This document shows positions 8,932-17,803 of a stretch of 64,000 bases of DNA, piece after piece. Position 1 is the first letter of the stretch; every line of letters begins with the position of its first letter. A program made the translations under genes and the position numbers. The notes below the pieces were generated by a model. The model was not told where the DNA came from and searched no databases. It saw only the letters and a program-made list of their open reading frames with translations. The stretch is from the NCBI RefSeq assembly GCF_900774055.1, contig NZ_CAAGSW010000002.1, forward strand, positions 434,001 to 498,000, read 5' to 3'. Source of the DNA: Methanococcoides sp. AM1. Lineage in GTDB: Archaea; Halobacteriota; Methanosarcinia; Methanosarcinales; Methanosarcinaceae.

Positions 8932-9831
8932 ATGATAAAAGGGATCGTAAATTTGCCGGATCTTCAAGACGAGATGCCTGAGGTCTCATTCGTCTGGAAG
9001 TCTGAATATGGGTGGCCACTGGAATCCGTATCAGATGATGTGTGTGTTTTCGGCTATGAACCCAATGATTTTTTACTTGGTGGCCTGTCCTATGAAGATA
9101 TTATTCATCCTGCTGACCTTGAAATGGTTAGAAAGGCCCTGCAGAAGTACTCTGATAATTCCACAGAGGATTTGGTGCAGGAATATAGGATAATGAATGC
9201 AGATGGTGATGTCCGGTGGGTTCGTGAGAAGACGCAGATCATCTATGACGATGATGGTTTTATGCGATATTTGAAGGCGAAGATAGTTGATATCAATGAT
9301 GAGAAAAAACGTGATGACTTTATGTTCATTCAGGATGAGCTGGGAAGCGATCTCAGCTGGCCTGTTAATCTGGAGGACTCAATGGATGTCCTTCTTGAGC
9401 TGACCACTCAGCTCGATGCTATTGATATTTGTGCTTTGTATGTGGTTGACGAGGTTACCGGGGGGCTGGTACTTGTGAATCATAAGGGACTTTCAAATGA
9501 ATTTGTACACAGTGTCTCCTATTTTGGAGCTGATTCCGGTCAGGTGAACTTTGCACAGAAAGGCTTCCCTATTTACAAGCATTATTCTGAAATATATCCT
9601 TTCATTACAGGTGCTCGGATGCAGGATGAGGGTTTGCAGGGTACGGCCATTATCCCTATCCATCATGAACATCGGTTTGTGGGATTATTGATCGCGTCGT
9701 CATCTTCTGAATTTATTATTCCTGAAGGTGATCGTGACAGCCTTGATGTGATCAAGTCGTTAGCCGGTCTTATGATCAGTAATATGACGAGGTCCGTAAT
9801 GAGCGATGGTGTGCATTACAGTACGGCATGA
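8932..9831 (+). CDS. PAS-GAF sensory protein without kinase domain
   Basis: About 299 residues. The N-terminal PAS fold (FVWKSEYGWPLESVS, FGYEPNDFL, YEDIIHPADLEMV, a C-terminal cap with WVREKTQIIYDDDG) closely resembles the PAS of the kinase at 1445-3964. A GAF-like domain follows (about 150-295; LLELTTQLDAIDICALYVV, IPIHHEHRFVGLLIASSS). No His-kinase or other output domain is present. ATG 8932 is preferred over the TTG at 8914. A receiver gene follows, so it may feed a partner kinase. Confidence 0.75.
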   Translation: MIKGIVNLPDLQDEMPEVSFVWKSEYGWPLESVSDDVCVFGYEPNDFLLGGLSYEDIIHPADLEMVRKALQKYSDNSTEDLVQEYRIMNADGDVRWVREKTQIIYDDDGFMRYLKAKIVDINDEKKRDDFMFIQDELGSDLSWPVNLEDSMDVLLELTTQLDAIDICALYVVDEVTGGLVLVNHKGLSNEFVHSVSYFGADSGQVNFAQKGFPIYKHYSEIYPFITGARMQDEGLQGTAIIPIHHEHRFVGLLIASSSSEFIIPEGDRDSLDVIKSLAGLMISNMTRSVMSDGVHYSTA

Positions 9832-9894
9832 ATGGGTATATGTTTGGGGTATGGGTACGAAAATGGTCCTGTTTGGGATGATCTGGATATTACT

Positions 9895-10299
9895 ATGAAA
9901 AGTAAGAAGATAGTTGTTGTTGAAGATGAAATGATCGTCGGTATGATGATCAAGTTGAAACTTGAGAAAATGGGTTACTCTGTAACTGGTTTTGCTTCAA
10001 AGGGCAAAGAAGCCATTTCCATGGTGGGTGCGATCCACCCTGATCTTATACTTATGGATATAAGGTTAAAGGGTGGAATGGATGGTGTTGAAACAGCTAT
10101 GAAGATACGTGAGTCATATAGCATCCCTATAGTATTCATCACCGCAGATTCTTCAAAGGTTACGCGTGAAAGGGCAAGCCGGGTAGGGCACCAGGGCTAC
10201 CTCACGAAGCCCTTTATGGATGAAGATCTGGGGGATATTGTTCATTCTGTGTTTTACAACTCCGTGGATGGGGCAGGAGAAGTTAACGTTTCAGCCTGA
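9895..10299 (+). CDS. response regulator, receiver domain only
   Basis: 134 residues with VVVEDEMIVGMMIK, phospho-acceptor Asp in DLILMDIRLKGGMDG, Thr in VFITADSS and Lys in YLTKPFMDEDL. It resembles the receiver at 1036-1434 and also lacks an output domain. The frame is open back to 9832, but the domain begins right after the ATG at 9895. It lies 63 bases after the PAS-GAF gene and is probably cotranscribed. CCTGA/TCAGG (10295-10311) plus a T-rich run can end the transcript. Confidence 0.85.
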   Translation: MKSKKIVVVEDEMIVGMMIKLKLEKMGYSVTGFASKGKEAISMVGAIHPDLILMDIRLKGGMDGVETAMKIRESYSIPIVFITADSSKVTRERASRVGHQGYLTKPFMDEDLGDIVHSVFYNSVDGAGEVNVSA

Positions 10300-10627
10300 T
10301 TTGCGTTCAGGTTAAATCGTGTCTTCTCCTTCCTTTTCTACACATTTCTCTTTTTTTCATATATCTATTTATTTTTTGTACATAAATGAATTGCAATTCG
10401 ATTTTATTGTATTTTTCCTACAAGTGTTATTTACCGTTTCAGTCTACTTTTTTTTAGTCTTTAAAGGTATTGTCCTTCGATCAAATCGAAACCTATATAT
10501 ACAACATTATCTTTTAGGAAAAAACACTTCTAAATAACAAAACGAGTCGCGGTTTGTGTATATACGATACCGGTTGACTTTTCAACCTCTGTCGCATGCT
10601 TAGCCCCCTCATTGAGCGTGATAAAAA
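10300..10627 (+). other. non-coding gap with T-rich run and promoter
   Basis: A pyrimidine-rich stretch (10319-10460) has no convincing gene. CTATATATAC near 10494-10503 is a good TATA box; the next gene starts about 125 bases later, implying a leader of about 100 bases (10525-10627) that could fold but matches no RNA I recognise. Confidence 0.35.
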
Positions 10628-10804
10628 ATGGTAGAAATGGAAGATGTTATTATTGGAGCTTTTGCATTTGCAGGAATAGCAACACTGATCATTTATGTAC
10701 TTACGAATCCTGGTGGCATCATCCCTCTAAACCTTCAGGATGTTGCAGTTGGTTCTTTCGTCGTCTTTGCACTTAGCAAAGTATCCTTCCTGTCAAGTCT
10801 TTGA
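10628..10804 (+). CDS. small hydrophobic protein, 58 residues
   Basis: MVEMEDVIIGAFAFAGIA begins a protein with two hydrophobic helices (about 7-25 and 38-57) separated by TNPGGIIPLNLQD. An internal ATG at 10637 would give 55 residues. I do not recognise the family. It stands alone behind a TATA box and long leader. The acidic start and small helices are likely membrane-embedded. Confidence 0.55.
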   Translation: MVEMEDVIIGAFAFAGIATLIIYVLTNPGGIIPLNLQDVAVGSFVVFALSKVSFLSSL

Positions 10805-11003
10805 TGGTGGAGCATTTTCCTCCGTACGCTGATGTATGGGGGAGTAGACCTACCCCGTCGTATCTTTCTGCTTTTAATGATCGTATGCTTGCATTTATTC
10901 ACTGTTTTATTGTCTGATAATCTGATTTTCCTGTAAAGAGCGTAGAATTTAAGTTCTACCCTTCACTGATATATTTCAAAGATATGATTCCGGAGTTTGT
11001 CCT

Positions 11004-11156
11004 GTGAGTACTAATTGTTGTGATGTCTGTAAGGTCTATGAGGAATGTTCAAAGCTTGGGCTAAAGGAAACTGTGAACGACCTGAAGGACAAGAAGCTGG
11101 CAGCTTGTTTATATGCATGTGAGTTGCAGTATCGGAAAGTAATTGATGGCGAATAA
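11004..11156 (+). CDS. small Cys-rich protein, 50 residues
   Basis: GTG start, GGAG 8 bases upstream. The product begins MSTNCCDVCKVYEECSKLG and has six Cys (CCxxCxxxxxC near the start, then CLYAC), a pattern that can hold zinc or an iron-sulfur cluster. It ends with basic and acidic residues and has no membrane helix. No family recognised. It is flanked by non-coding sequence on both sides. Confidence 0.5.
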   Translation: MSTNCCDVCKVYEECSKLGLKETVNDLKDKKLAACLYACELQYRKVIDGE

Positions 11157-11230
11157 CTGTTCTCATCATCAAAATTCAGGCTATTGCAATATGCAGTAAT
11201 ATGTGCATTGCTCTTTAGTTAAGGTTCTCC

Positions 11231-11256
11231 AAAAAGGTTAGTGGTGTTCTGATTGG
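11231..11256 (-). pseudogene. possible decayed 3' end of a tRNA-Glu gene
   Basis: The string AAAAAGGTTAGTGGTGTTCT resembles AAAAAAGTTAGTGGTGCTCC at the 3' end and flank of tRNA-Glu (11845-11864). Identity fades after about 25 bases and no tRNA can be folded. It may be a fragment left by recombination, or chance. Confidence 0.3.
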
Positions 11257-11389
11257 TATGGGTTCTGTTGAGGTCTGGACCTTTCGGAAACCCTACTACC
11301 TCAATCATTTAAAAGAACGGCAAGTTGGTCAGGTGTTCCCAAAAAGTAGTATCGTTAATGTGGGTTAATTAGCCCTGTTGGATCGTATA

Positions 11390-11656
11390 TCATTTGTTCA
11401 TTTTATTGAACATGATCCAGAATACTATTATACCAATTATCGCACCTATTATTGCACCTGTGATCGTATAGTTAAATGATGCTTCTGCTATTGGTATCAA
11501 TATCTCCTCTGTGCCGGTTAGGTCTGCTCCCCTTGTCATGACCACTCCTAATGGTAGTTTGCCTACTTGTGGAGCTTCCGGTCTTAGTAAATATGCGATT
11601 AATGCGCCGATCAGCGTTCCTGCTAAGGGCAATTGTGCTAATTTTTTCTGGTCCAT
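11390..11656 (-). CDS. small two-helix membrane protein, 88 residues
   Basis: One helix near the N-terminus (LPLAGTLIGALIAYLL) and one near the C-terminus (ITGAIIGAIIGIIVFWIMF) flank a 40-residue loop that contains VMTRGADLTGTEE. The Gly and Ala spacing suggests helix packing. The ATG follows GAGAGATATA. It is monocistronic between a non-coding stretch and tRNA-Glu. No family recognised. Confidence 0.6.
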   Translation of the reverse strand: MDQKKLAQLPLAGTLIGALIAYLLRPEAPQVGKLPLGVVMTRGADLTGTEEILIPIAEASFNYTITGAIIGAIIGIIVFWIMFNKMNK

Positions 11657-11854
11657 TATATCTCTCTTTAGCCATGTTGTCTTAATACGTTTTTTAATAA
11701 ATGTATGGTTCTGTGCTTAATATATTTTTGCTGCCCGAACTGTCTGGATCTGACTGATAGGACAACTGATCTCATGAAGCAATACTTAGTATCAAACACA
11801 AATTATATTTCTTCGAAATTGAGTTCAAAAAGAGTAGAATCATAAAAAAGTTAG

Positions 11855-11932
11855 TGGTGCTCCGATGGGGATTCGAACCCCAGTCGCAGGAGTGAGAGTC
11901 CTGCATGATTGGCCGTGCTACACTATCGGAGC
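11855..11932 (-). tRNA. tRNA-Glu (CTC)
   Basis: On the minus strand the acceptor GCTCCGA pairs with TCGGAGC, the anticodon stem CAGGA/TCCTG holds the loop CTCTCAC (anticodon CTC), and the T-arm is CTGGGGTTCGAATCCCCAT. Discriminator A at 11858; CCA is encoded at 11855-11857. Confidence 0.95.
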
Positions 11933-12016
11933 ACACGGTTTAGTGCTTTTCAGCACCCCCTAAAAGCAATCGATTATATTTATACTTATCGTCTAAAAGG
12001 TAGTTGGAAGTTCGCT

Positions 12017-13264
12017 TTAAACGAACATTCCAAATGGTGCATTTACTTCTTCTTCTGATACGACCTTTTCGAATGCATCAAGGAGGTCTTTCATGGTTAT
12101 CATATCGCCTCTCCTTCTCAGAACGAACATGCCTGCTTCCTTGACTATTACGTTCAGGTCTGCACCACTCAGACCATCGGTCATGTTTGCGATCTTAGCG
12201 AGGTTGAGACCTTCTTCGAGTGACATCTTCCTTGTGTGGATCTTAAGGATATCTTCCCTTGCTTTCTCGTCCGGCAGTGGCACTTCGATTATACGATCGA
12301 ATCTGCCAGGGCGAAGGAGTGCAGGGTCGAGCAGGTCTATCCTGTTGGTTGCTGCCATTATCTTGACATTGCCGCTGGGGTCGAATCCGTCCATCTCTGC
12401 CAGAAGTTGTAGCATTGTTCGGTTCACTTCTGCAGAGCCGGTTGTACCGTCGTGTGTACGCATACCTCCGACTGCATCGATCTCGTCGATGAATAGGATT
12501 GATGGGGACTTGTCCCTTGCAAGCTGGAATATGTCCTTGACAAGCCTTGCACCCTCTCCGATGAACTTCTGCACGAGGTCTGAACCTGACATGCGGATGA
12601 ATGTGGCATTTGCTCTTGATGCAACTGCCTTTGCTATCAGTGTCTTCCCTGTTCCCGGACTTCCGTACATGAGGACTCCGCTTGGTGGTTCTATTCCGAT
12701 GTTCTCGAAAAGTTCCGGTTCGGTCAGTGGAAGTTCAACTGATTCGATGACTTCCTTGAGCACATCGTCAAGGCCACCGATCATATCGTAGTCAATGCCT
12801 GGTGAATTGATGAGTTCCATGACCTGGGCACGGACATCTGCTGCCTTACTGATCGTGGATATGATGGAAAACGCTGCATTAATGCTCACGCGCATACCTG
12901 GTTCAATGATGCCCTGCATCCCTGGTGGCACTCTTGTCATAACTTCCTGATTATTGCCATGCTGTCTCAGAAGTACCATATCGTCTTCTATCTCCATGAC
13001 ACTAGCAATGAATAGTGGTGGTGTTGTGAGGTGGTCCAACTGCTCCTTCAGCTTTTCGATCTCTGAAAGGTACTTGTTAGCCATCATGTTGGCTTCAAGG
13101 AGCTTTGCTTTCATAGTTTCGTTCTGGACCTTCAGGACCTCATTCTCGTTGAGTATCGACTGGACGTCCATGTCTTCAACTTCTTCTGCTTCGCGGGTTA
13201 TTTTGTTGGAATTCATATCCGTCACATCATTTCCCGTTGATGATCCTGCACTTACGTCGGTCAT
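12017..13264 (-). CDS. proteasome-activating nucleotidase (PAN-type AAA ATPase)
   Basis: 415 residues: an N-terminal coiled coil (about 35-80), an OB-like domain, then the AAA core with Walker A GSPGTGKT, Walker B ILFIDEIDAVG, sensor AATNR and Arg fingers in LRPGRFDR. The C-terminus FGMFV has a hydrophobic-aromatic-any end like the HbYX motif that docks into the 20S proteasome. It unfolds substrates for degradation. The extended N-terminus (Ser, Thr, Asn-rich) is a little longer than usual. PAN is the best call; another AAA of the same family cannot be excluded. Confidence 0.88.
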   Translation of the reverse strand: MTDVSAGSSTGNDVTDMNSNKITREAEEVEDMDVQSILNENEVLKVQNETMKAKLLEANMMANKYLSEIEKLKEQLDHLTTPPLFIASVMEIEDDMVLLRQHGNNQEVMTRVPPGMQGIIEPGMRVSINAAFSIISTISKAADVRAQVMELINSPGIDYDMIGGLDDVLKEVIESVELPLTEPELFENIGIEPPSGVLMYGSPGTGKTLIAKAVASRANATFIRMSGSDLVQKFIGEGARLVKDIFQLARDKSPSILFIDEIDAVGGMRTHDGTTGSAEVNRTMLQLLAEMDGFDPSGNVKIMAATNRIDLLDPALLRPGRFDRIIEVPLPDEKAREDILKIHTRKMSLEEGLNLAKIANMTDGLSGADLNVIVKEAGMFVLRRRGDMITMKDLLDAFEKVVSEEEVNAPFGMFV

Positions 13265-13875
13265 GTTTCGTCCTTATAAACATCATATAATATAAAAGCA
13301 ACTGACTGGGGCAATAATGGTTTGTGCGGCAGGTGTTCGGATCGCTTCTGGATCTATATCTCTTTGTTTTTATAACTTTATTTTTAATTTAAATGATAAT
13401 TGTACCTTTTATGTACTTAATATCTGTTTATTATTTTTATTTTATATTCTAAAGGCTTAATAACTTTTTATTTTGATTTTAAGTAGATGATCACAGCAAA
13501 AAATGTATGAAAACAAACCCCCTTACTTCCACTGGAATGTTCACTGGAATATGCTGGTATTCTGGCTTTTCTTGTTTTTAGACAATTATATTCTATGTTT
13601 TTTAAAGCGTTTTAATCAATTTATTTTTGAAAAAAACTGTTTTAAAAGCTTTAATTTACCATTCTACAGATAATGACTTGTATTTATATCCCAACATTTA
13701 TATACCATTAAGTACAATGGATGTATTGCAGTTCAAAGCAATTGTACTATCAAAGTACAAATCGATTGCATGAAACTGTATTCACATAAAAGCTAAGCCA
13801 TTATCTGAGGGGATGAATGGTTTGTGAATCCACCGATCTGAGGGGATGGATGGATACGCTGCAGAGGCGCAGAAG
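13265..13875 (+). promoter_or_regulatory. 611-bp AT-rich control region with operator-like palindrome
   Basis: No gene is supported. TTTATATACC near 13698-13707 is a TATA box for the gene at 13876. Downstream lie AGTACAA (13711-13717) and a perfect inverted repeat TTGTACT-5-AGTACAA (13742-13760). ATCTGAGGGGATG occurs twice (13803 and 13836 areas). The first 400 bases are AT-rich and otherwise featureless. Confidence 0.45.
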
Positions 13876-14730
13876 ATGAAGATTCGGCTCGAAATAATCG
13901 ATGACGAAGGAAAAGAAAACACCAGTATTGAATTTGCTGGTGAGAACGTAAAAGAACGGGTTATCAAGTTTATTGATACTTTATGTGAGGTGCAGCCTCG
14001 TTCGACCGTTTCTTCATCCTCCGATCTGCAATCTGAACAAAACGTTCAGCAACTATTTTCACAAAAAACTTCCGCGACAACTCCGGAAACTGTTGTTTCA
14101 CAATCTCCACAGGTTGTACCACCACAATACTATCCTGTATCCGTGATGCCAGTTCCACAACAAGCACAGCCTTATTACCAGCCTGTGCAGATGCCGGTAC
14201 AGCAAATTCCACAGTACCCACAGTACTATGTGCCTGTAAACCAGCAAACAGTTAATCCAGTTGTGAATCCTGTAGTGAACCAGCCGGTTTGTTATCAACA
14301 ACCAGTACAACCGCTGCAAGCGACTGCATCTTCTGGCAACTTCGCTCCTGTTCGTCCAGTTCAGGGTGCTATGACAGAACAACAGGTCCCACAGGTTAAC
14401 AACAATACTGTTTCGAATGTACCACTTCGCGACAAGGTAGACAATTCAAAGCTTACGATCAACGAACGGCTTGAACTGTTCCTGAAGTATGAGCATCCTC
14501 GTGTTTGGTCCACTTCACAACAGGTCCAGCAGAACTACGAACGCGTTTACGGCGAGATCAAGCTAAGCACAGTTTCTACATATCTCTCCCGCATGTATCG
14601 TAAGAACCTTCTGGAACGCCGTGGTAACCGTACGCAGCGTGAATATCTTTACATCGGGGACAGGGAAGAGGTTGCTGCCCAGGCTACACAACAGGGATAT
14701 GCTCCTGTGTGGCAAATGCAGAGGATATAA
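13876..14730 (+). CDS. winged-helix protein with Pro/Gln-rich linker
   Basis: About 284 residues. The N-terminal 35 residues (MKIRLEIIDDEGKENTSIEF) form a small charged domain. Residues about 40-185 are low-complexity, rich in Pro, Gln, Tyr and Val (QYPQYYVPVNQQ, NPVVNPVVNQP). The C-terminal 80 residues look like a DNA-binding winged helix (NERLELFLKYEHPRVWSTSQQ, LSTVSTYLSRMYRKNLLERRG). ATG 13876 has GAGG 8 bases upstream; the ATG at 13846 touches its own purine run. Likely a transcription factor, perhaps acting on the palindrome in front of it. Function not known. Confidence 0.7.
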   Translation: MKIRLEIIDDEGKENTSIEFAGENVKERVIKFIDTLCEVQPRSTVSSSSDLQSEQNVQQLFSQKTSATTPETVVSQSPQVVPPQYYPVSVMPVPQQAQPYYQPVQMPVQQIPQYPQYYVPVNQQTVNPVVNPVVNQPVCYQQPVQPLQATASSGNFAPVRPVQGAMTEQQVPQVNNNTVSNVPLRDKVDNSKLTINERLELFLKYEHPRVWSTSQQVQQNYERVYGEIKLSTVSTYLSRMYRKNLLERRGNRTQREYLYIGDREEVAAQATQQGYAPVWQMQRI

Positions 14731-14951
14731 TTTTTATTGACCTAATTTGATTATTTTCTATGGAATTACAAATGGTGATCTGAAACTTTTTTTGTAAATT
14801 ATCATTGGTCTTTCCTTGTTTTTGCAGGTGGGATGCCGTGGCCAAATGTTGTGGACATGTAATTATGTATTTACATCATGTTGTATTGTGAATAGGGTCA
14901 AAGTGTCGCATACATACGTTTATAGATATTCACAGACATATTCACAGAGTG

Positions 14952-16934
14952 ATGAGCAATTTTAAGCTTGTATCTGAATATGAACCAAAAGGTGACCAGC
15001 CAGAAGCTATCGCAAAGCTGGTAGATGGCCTTAACAAGGGCTTAAAGCATCAGGTATTATTGGGTGTGACCGGTTCCGGTAAGACATTCACAGTTGCAAA
15101 TGTTATTCAGAAAGTACAGAAGCCTACGCTTGTAATTGCTCATAACAAGACCCTTGCAGCTCAGTTGTTCTCGGAGTTCAGGGAGTTCTTCCCTGATAAT
15201 GCTGTGGAATATTTTGTCAGTTATTATGATTACTACCAGCCTGAGGCTTATCTTCCGACCACCGATACCTACATTGAGAAGGATTCCTCTGTGAACGAGG
15301 AGATCGACAGGTTGAGGCTTTCAGCCACTAAATCGCTGATCGAACGCAGGGACGTCATTGTTATTTCCAGTGTTTCAAGTATCTACAACATCGGTTCTCC
15401 TGAAGAATGGAGGTCCATGTCCGTAATTCTGAGGCCGGGTGAACAGATCGAAAGGAGTGACCTGTTCGCACGTCTTATCAACATTCAGTATGAACGTAAC
15501 CAAATGGACTATGCCAAAGGCACGTTCCGTTCAAAAGGGGATACTGTTGAAGTGTTTCCGGCACAGGAGACTCATGGTATCCGTGTCGAATTGTTCGGGG
15601 ATGAGATCGATAGGATCTCTTCCTTTGATCCTCTGACCGGCAAGACACTCGGGGTTGTAAAAGAGGATAACAGTATTGTCATATATCCTGCAAAGCATTT
15701 TGTAATGCCTCAGGAAGAGATGGTGCATGCGCTGGATTCTATCGAGGAAGAGCTTGAGGGTCAGGTCGCAAAGCTTGAGTCTGAGAATCGGATACTTGAG
15801 GCTCAGAGGCTGCTACAGCGTACGAAATTCGATATGGAGATGATCCGTGAACTGGGGTACTGCAGCGGTATCGAGAACTATTCCCGTCATTTCGATGGCA
15901 GGAGTCCGGGCGATCCTCCATCCTCTTTGCTTGAATTCTTCCCTGATGATTTCCTTCTGGTGATCGATGAGTCCCATGTGACCATTCCTCAGATAAGGGG
16001 GATGCATAATGGTGACCGTGCCAGGAAGGAATCACTGGTCAACTATGGTTTCCGCTTACCTTCTGCTTTTGATAATAGGCCTTTGAGGTACAATGAGTTC
16101 CATCAGAAGATAAACCAGGCAATATATGTTTCAGCCACTCCTGCGGACTATGAGCTGGAGCTCAGCAGTGCAGTTGTGGAGCAGATAATCAGGCCGACAG
16201 GGCTTGTGGACCCTGAAGTATTCGTGCGCCCTGTGGAGAATCAGATCGACGATCTTATCGGGGAGGTTAACAAGGTAACGGAACGCGGCTGGCGCACTCT
16301 TGTGACGACCCTGACCAAGCGTATGGCTGAAGACCTGACCGATTATTTGCTGGAGATGGGGATCCGGGTGCGTTACATGCATTCGGACATTGATACTCTC
16401 ATGAGGGCAGAGATCCTCCGGGACCTGAGGAAAGGCGAGTTCGATGTTCTTGTCGGTATCAATCTTTTGAGGGAAGGTCTTGATATTCCTGAGGTTGCTT
16501 TTGTTGCGATCCTTGATGCAGACAAGGAGGGATTCCTGCGTTCTGAAAGGTCGCTGATACAGACGATCGGAAGAGCATCCAGAAATGCGGAAGGGTACGT
16601 AATACTGTATGCTGACAATATAACTGGCTCAATGGCAGGTGCCCTGAAGGAATCCAGCCGCAGGCGTGAGATGCAACTTGCGTATAATAAGGAGCATAAC
16701 ATAATCCCGCAGACCATCAGGAAGGCTTTACAGAAGGAGCTTGTAGAGACCGAATATGAGGAAGTTAAGTCCGAGGTTCTTGAGGTTGCAGAAGACCTGT
16801 CCGATATGGAGCTTGCAGATATGGTCATTGATCTTGAGGCAGAGATGCATTCGGCAGCTGCAAATCTGGAATTTGAGAGGGCAGCAGCACTAAGGGACCA
16901 GATCAAGGAGCTTCGCAGCACATATTCCTTATAA
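14952..16934 (+). CDS. uvrB: excinuclease ABC subunit B
   Basis: 660 residues. Walker A GVTGSGKT near the N-terminus, the beta-hairpin [21 protein letters not shown] region that clamps damaged DNA, the helicase motif [17 protein letters not shown] and QTIGRASRN, and a C-terminal UVR motif ([16 protein letters not shown]). UvrB verifies lesions for UvrC incision in nucleotide excision repair. It is a bacterial-type system found in methanogens. uvrA and uvrC are not in the window. A GTG at 14949 is an alternative start. Confidence 0.97.
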   Translation: MSNFKLVSEYEPKGDQPEAIAKLVDGLNKGLKHQVLLGVTGSGKTFTVANVIQKVQKPTLVIAHNKTLAAQLFSEFREFFPDNAVEYFVSYYDYYQPEAYLPTTDTYIEKDSSVNEEIDRLRLSATKSLIERRDVIVISSVSSIYNIGSPEEWRSMSVILRPGEQIERSDLFARLINIQYERNQMDYAKGTFRSKGDTVEVFPAQETHGIRVELFGDEIDRISSFDPLTGKTLGVVKEDNSIVIYPAKHFVMPQEEMVHALDSIEEELEGQVAKLESENRILEAQRLLQRTKFDMEMIRELGYCSGIENYSRHFDGRSPGDPPSSLLEFFPDDFLLVIDESHVTIPQIRGMHNGDRARKESLVNYGFRLPSAFDNRPLRYNEFHQKINQAIYVSATPADYELELSSAVVEQIIRPTGLVDPEVFVRPVENQIDDLIGEVNKVTERGWRTLVTTLTKRMAEDLTDYLLEMGIRVRYMHSDIDTLMRAEILRDLRKGEFDVLVGINLLREGLDIPEVAFVAILDADKEGFLRSERSLIQTIGRASRNAEGYVILYADNITGSMAGALKESSRRREMQLAYNKEHNIIPQTIRKALQKELVETEYEEVKSEVLEVAEDLSDMELADMVIDLEAEMHSAAANLEFERAAALRDQIKELRSTYSL

Positions 16935-17034
16935 GTGTGGCCGGGCGTATTGGAGCTGGTGCAATACAGTTGTCTTGCTATTAGGTTTAGGCGAAAAGGT
17001 TATATTCTAAAAATGCAAGTTAGGGGATGCAAGT

Positions 17035-17106
17035 GCGCTGATGGTCTAGTGGCTATGACTGGGGCCTTCCAAGCCCTAAACCCGGGTTCAAATCCCGGTC
17101 GGCGCA
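17035..17106 (+). tRNA. tRNA-Gly (TCC)
   Basis: 72 bases. The acceptor GCGCTGA pairs with TCGGCGC, the anticodon loop is CTTCCAA (anticodon TCC) on stem GGGGC/GCCCT, and the T-arm is CCCGGGTTCAAATCCCGG. Discriminator A; CCA is not encoded. Confidence 0.95.
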
Positions 17107-17218
17107 TCCTTTTAATTTTCTTATGACCAATGCTCCCTGGAGTGATGACTGTGGTTTTATTATCATCATTTTGTTTTCCTTTCTAAAGACTTATTAAGTT
17201 CCCACTCCCATATTCATC

Positions 17219-17803
17219 ATGGAGAAATTGGGGGCAGTATTTGTGATATTGTTGCTAATGTTAGCTCTTGTTGCAATATGGTTTCTGGTGGGGGTCAGGG
17301 TTTCAATGAGTACTGAACAACTTAATTATACAGTGATAGAAGAGGTTGGTAACGGAGTTGAGATAAGGCAGTATGGTGAAAGTACATTCATATCTGCAGA
17401 AGCAAAGGATTCGAACTCTGGTTTCAGGATACTCTCCGACTATATCTTCGGCAAGAACGAAAATGATGCAAAGATCGCGATGACTGCGCCTGTAATGTCC
17501 CGGCAGGAGGACACTGTCCTGCATATGTCTTTTGTCTTACCGGAAGGCTATGATTCAGGCAACGCTCCTCTACCTGTGGATGAGGCTGTATCGATCCACG
17601 ATGTATCTCCCAGGAAGCTTGCCGTGATATCTTTTTCAGGATATGTGACCGTTTCTAAAATTGAATCTCATCGACTCATACTTGAGGAGAAGCTCTCAGA
17701 GCATGGGCTGAAGCCAAAAGGCGAGATGTTCCTGATGCGATATAATCCTCCCTGGGTCCCTCCTATGATCATGAGAAACGAGATCGCAGTGGAGCTCGAA
17801 TAA
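17219..17803 (+). CDS. SOUL-family heme-binding-like protein
   Basis: 194 residues: an N-terminal membrane anchor (about 7-27) and a SOUL fold with YTVIEEVGNGVEIRQYGES, IFGKNENDAKIAMTAPVM and a C-terminal MRYNPPWVPPMIMRNEIAVEL. The MTAPV and NPPW segments are typical. Many prokaryotic members have no proven heme role. Its TAA overlaps the photolyase ATG (TAATG), so the two form one unit. Confidence 0.85.
   Translation: MEKLGAVFVILLLMLALVAIWFLVGVRVSMSTEQLNYTVIEEVGNGVEIRQYGESTFISAEAKDSNSGFRILSDYIFGKNENDAKIAMTAPVMSRQEDTVLHMSFVLPEGYDSGNAPLPVDEAVSIHDVSPRKLAVISFSGYVTVSKIESHRLILEEKLSEHGLKPKGEMFLMRYNPPWVPPMIMRNEIAVELE

Noticed and set aside
12093-12791. 232-codon plus-strand frame inside the AAA ATPase gene
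   Set aside because: Antisense to Walker A and B motifs; no independent signals.
16935-17126. 63-codon open frame after uvrB
   Set aside because: It runs across tRNA-Gly and has no ribosome site; it is an accident of the tRNA sequence.
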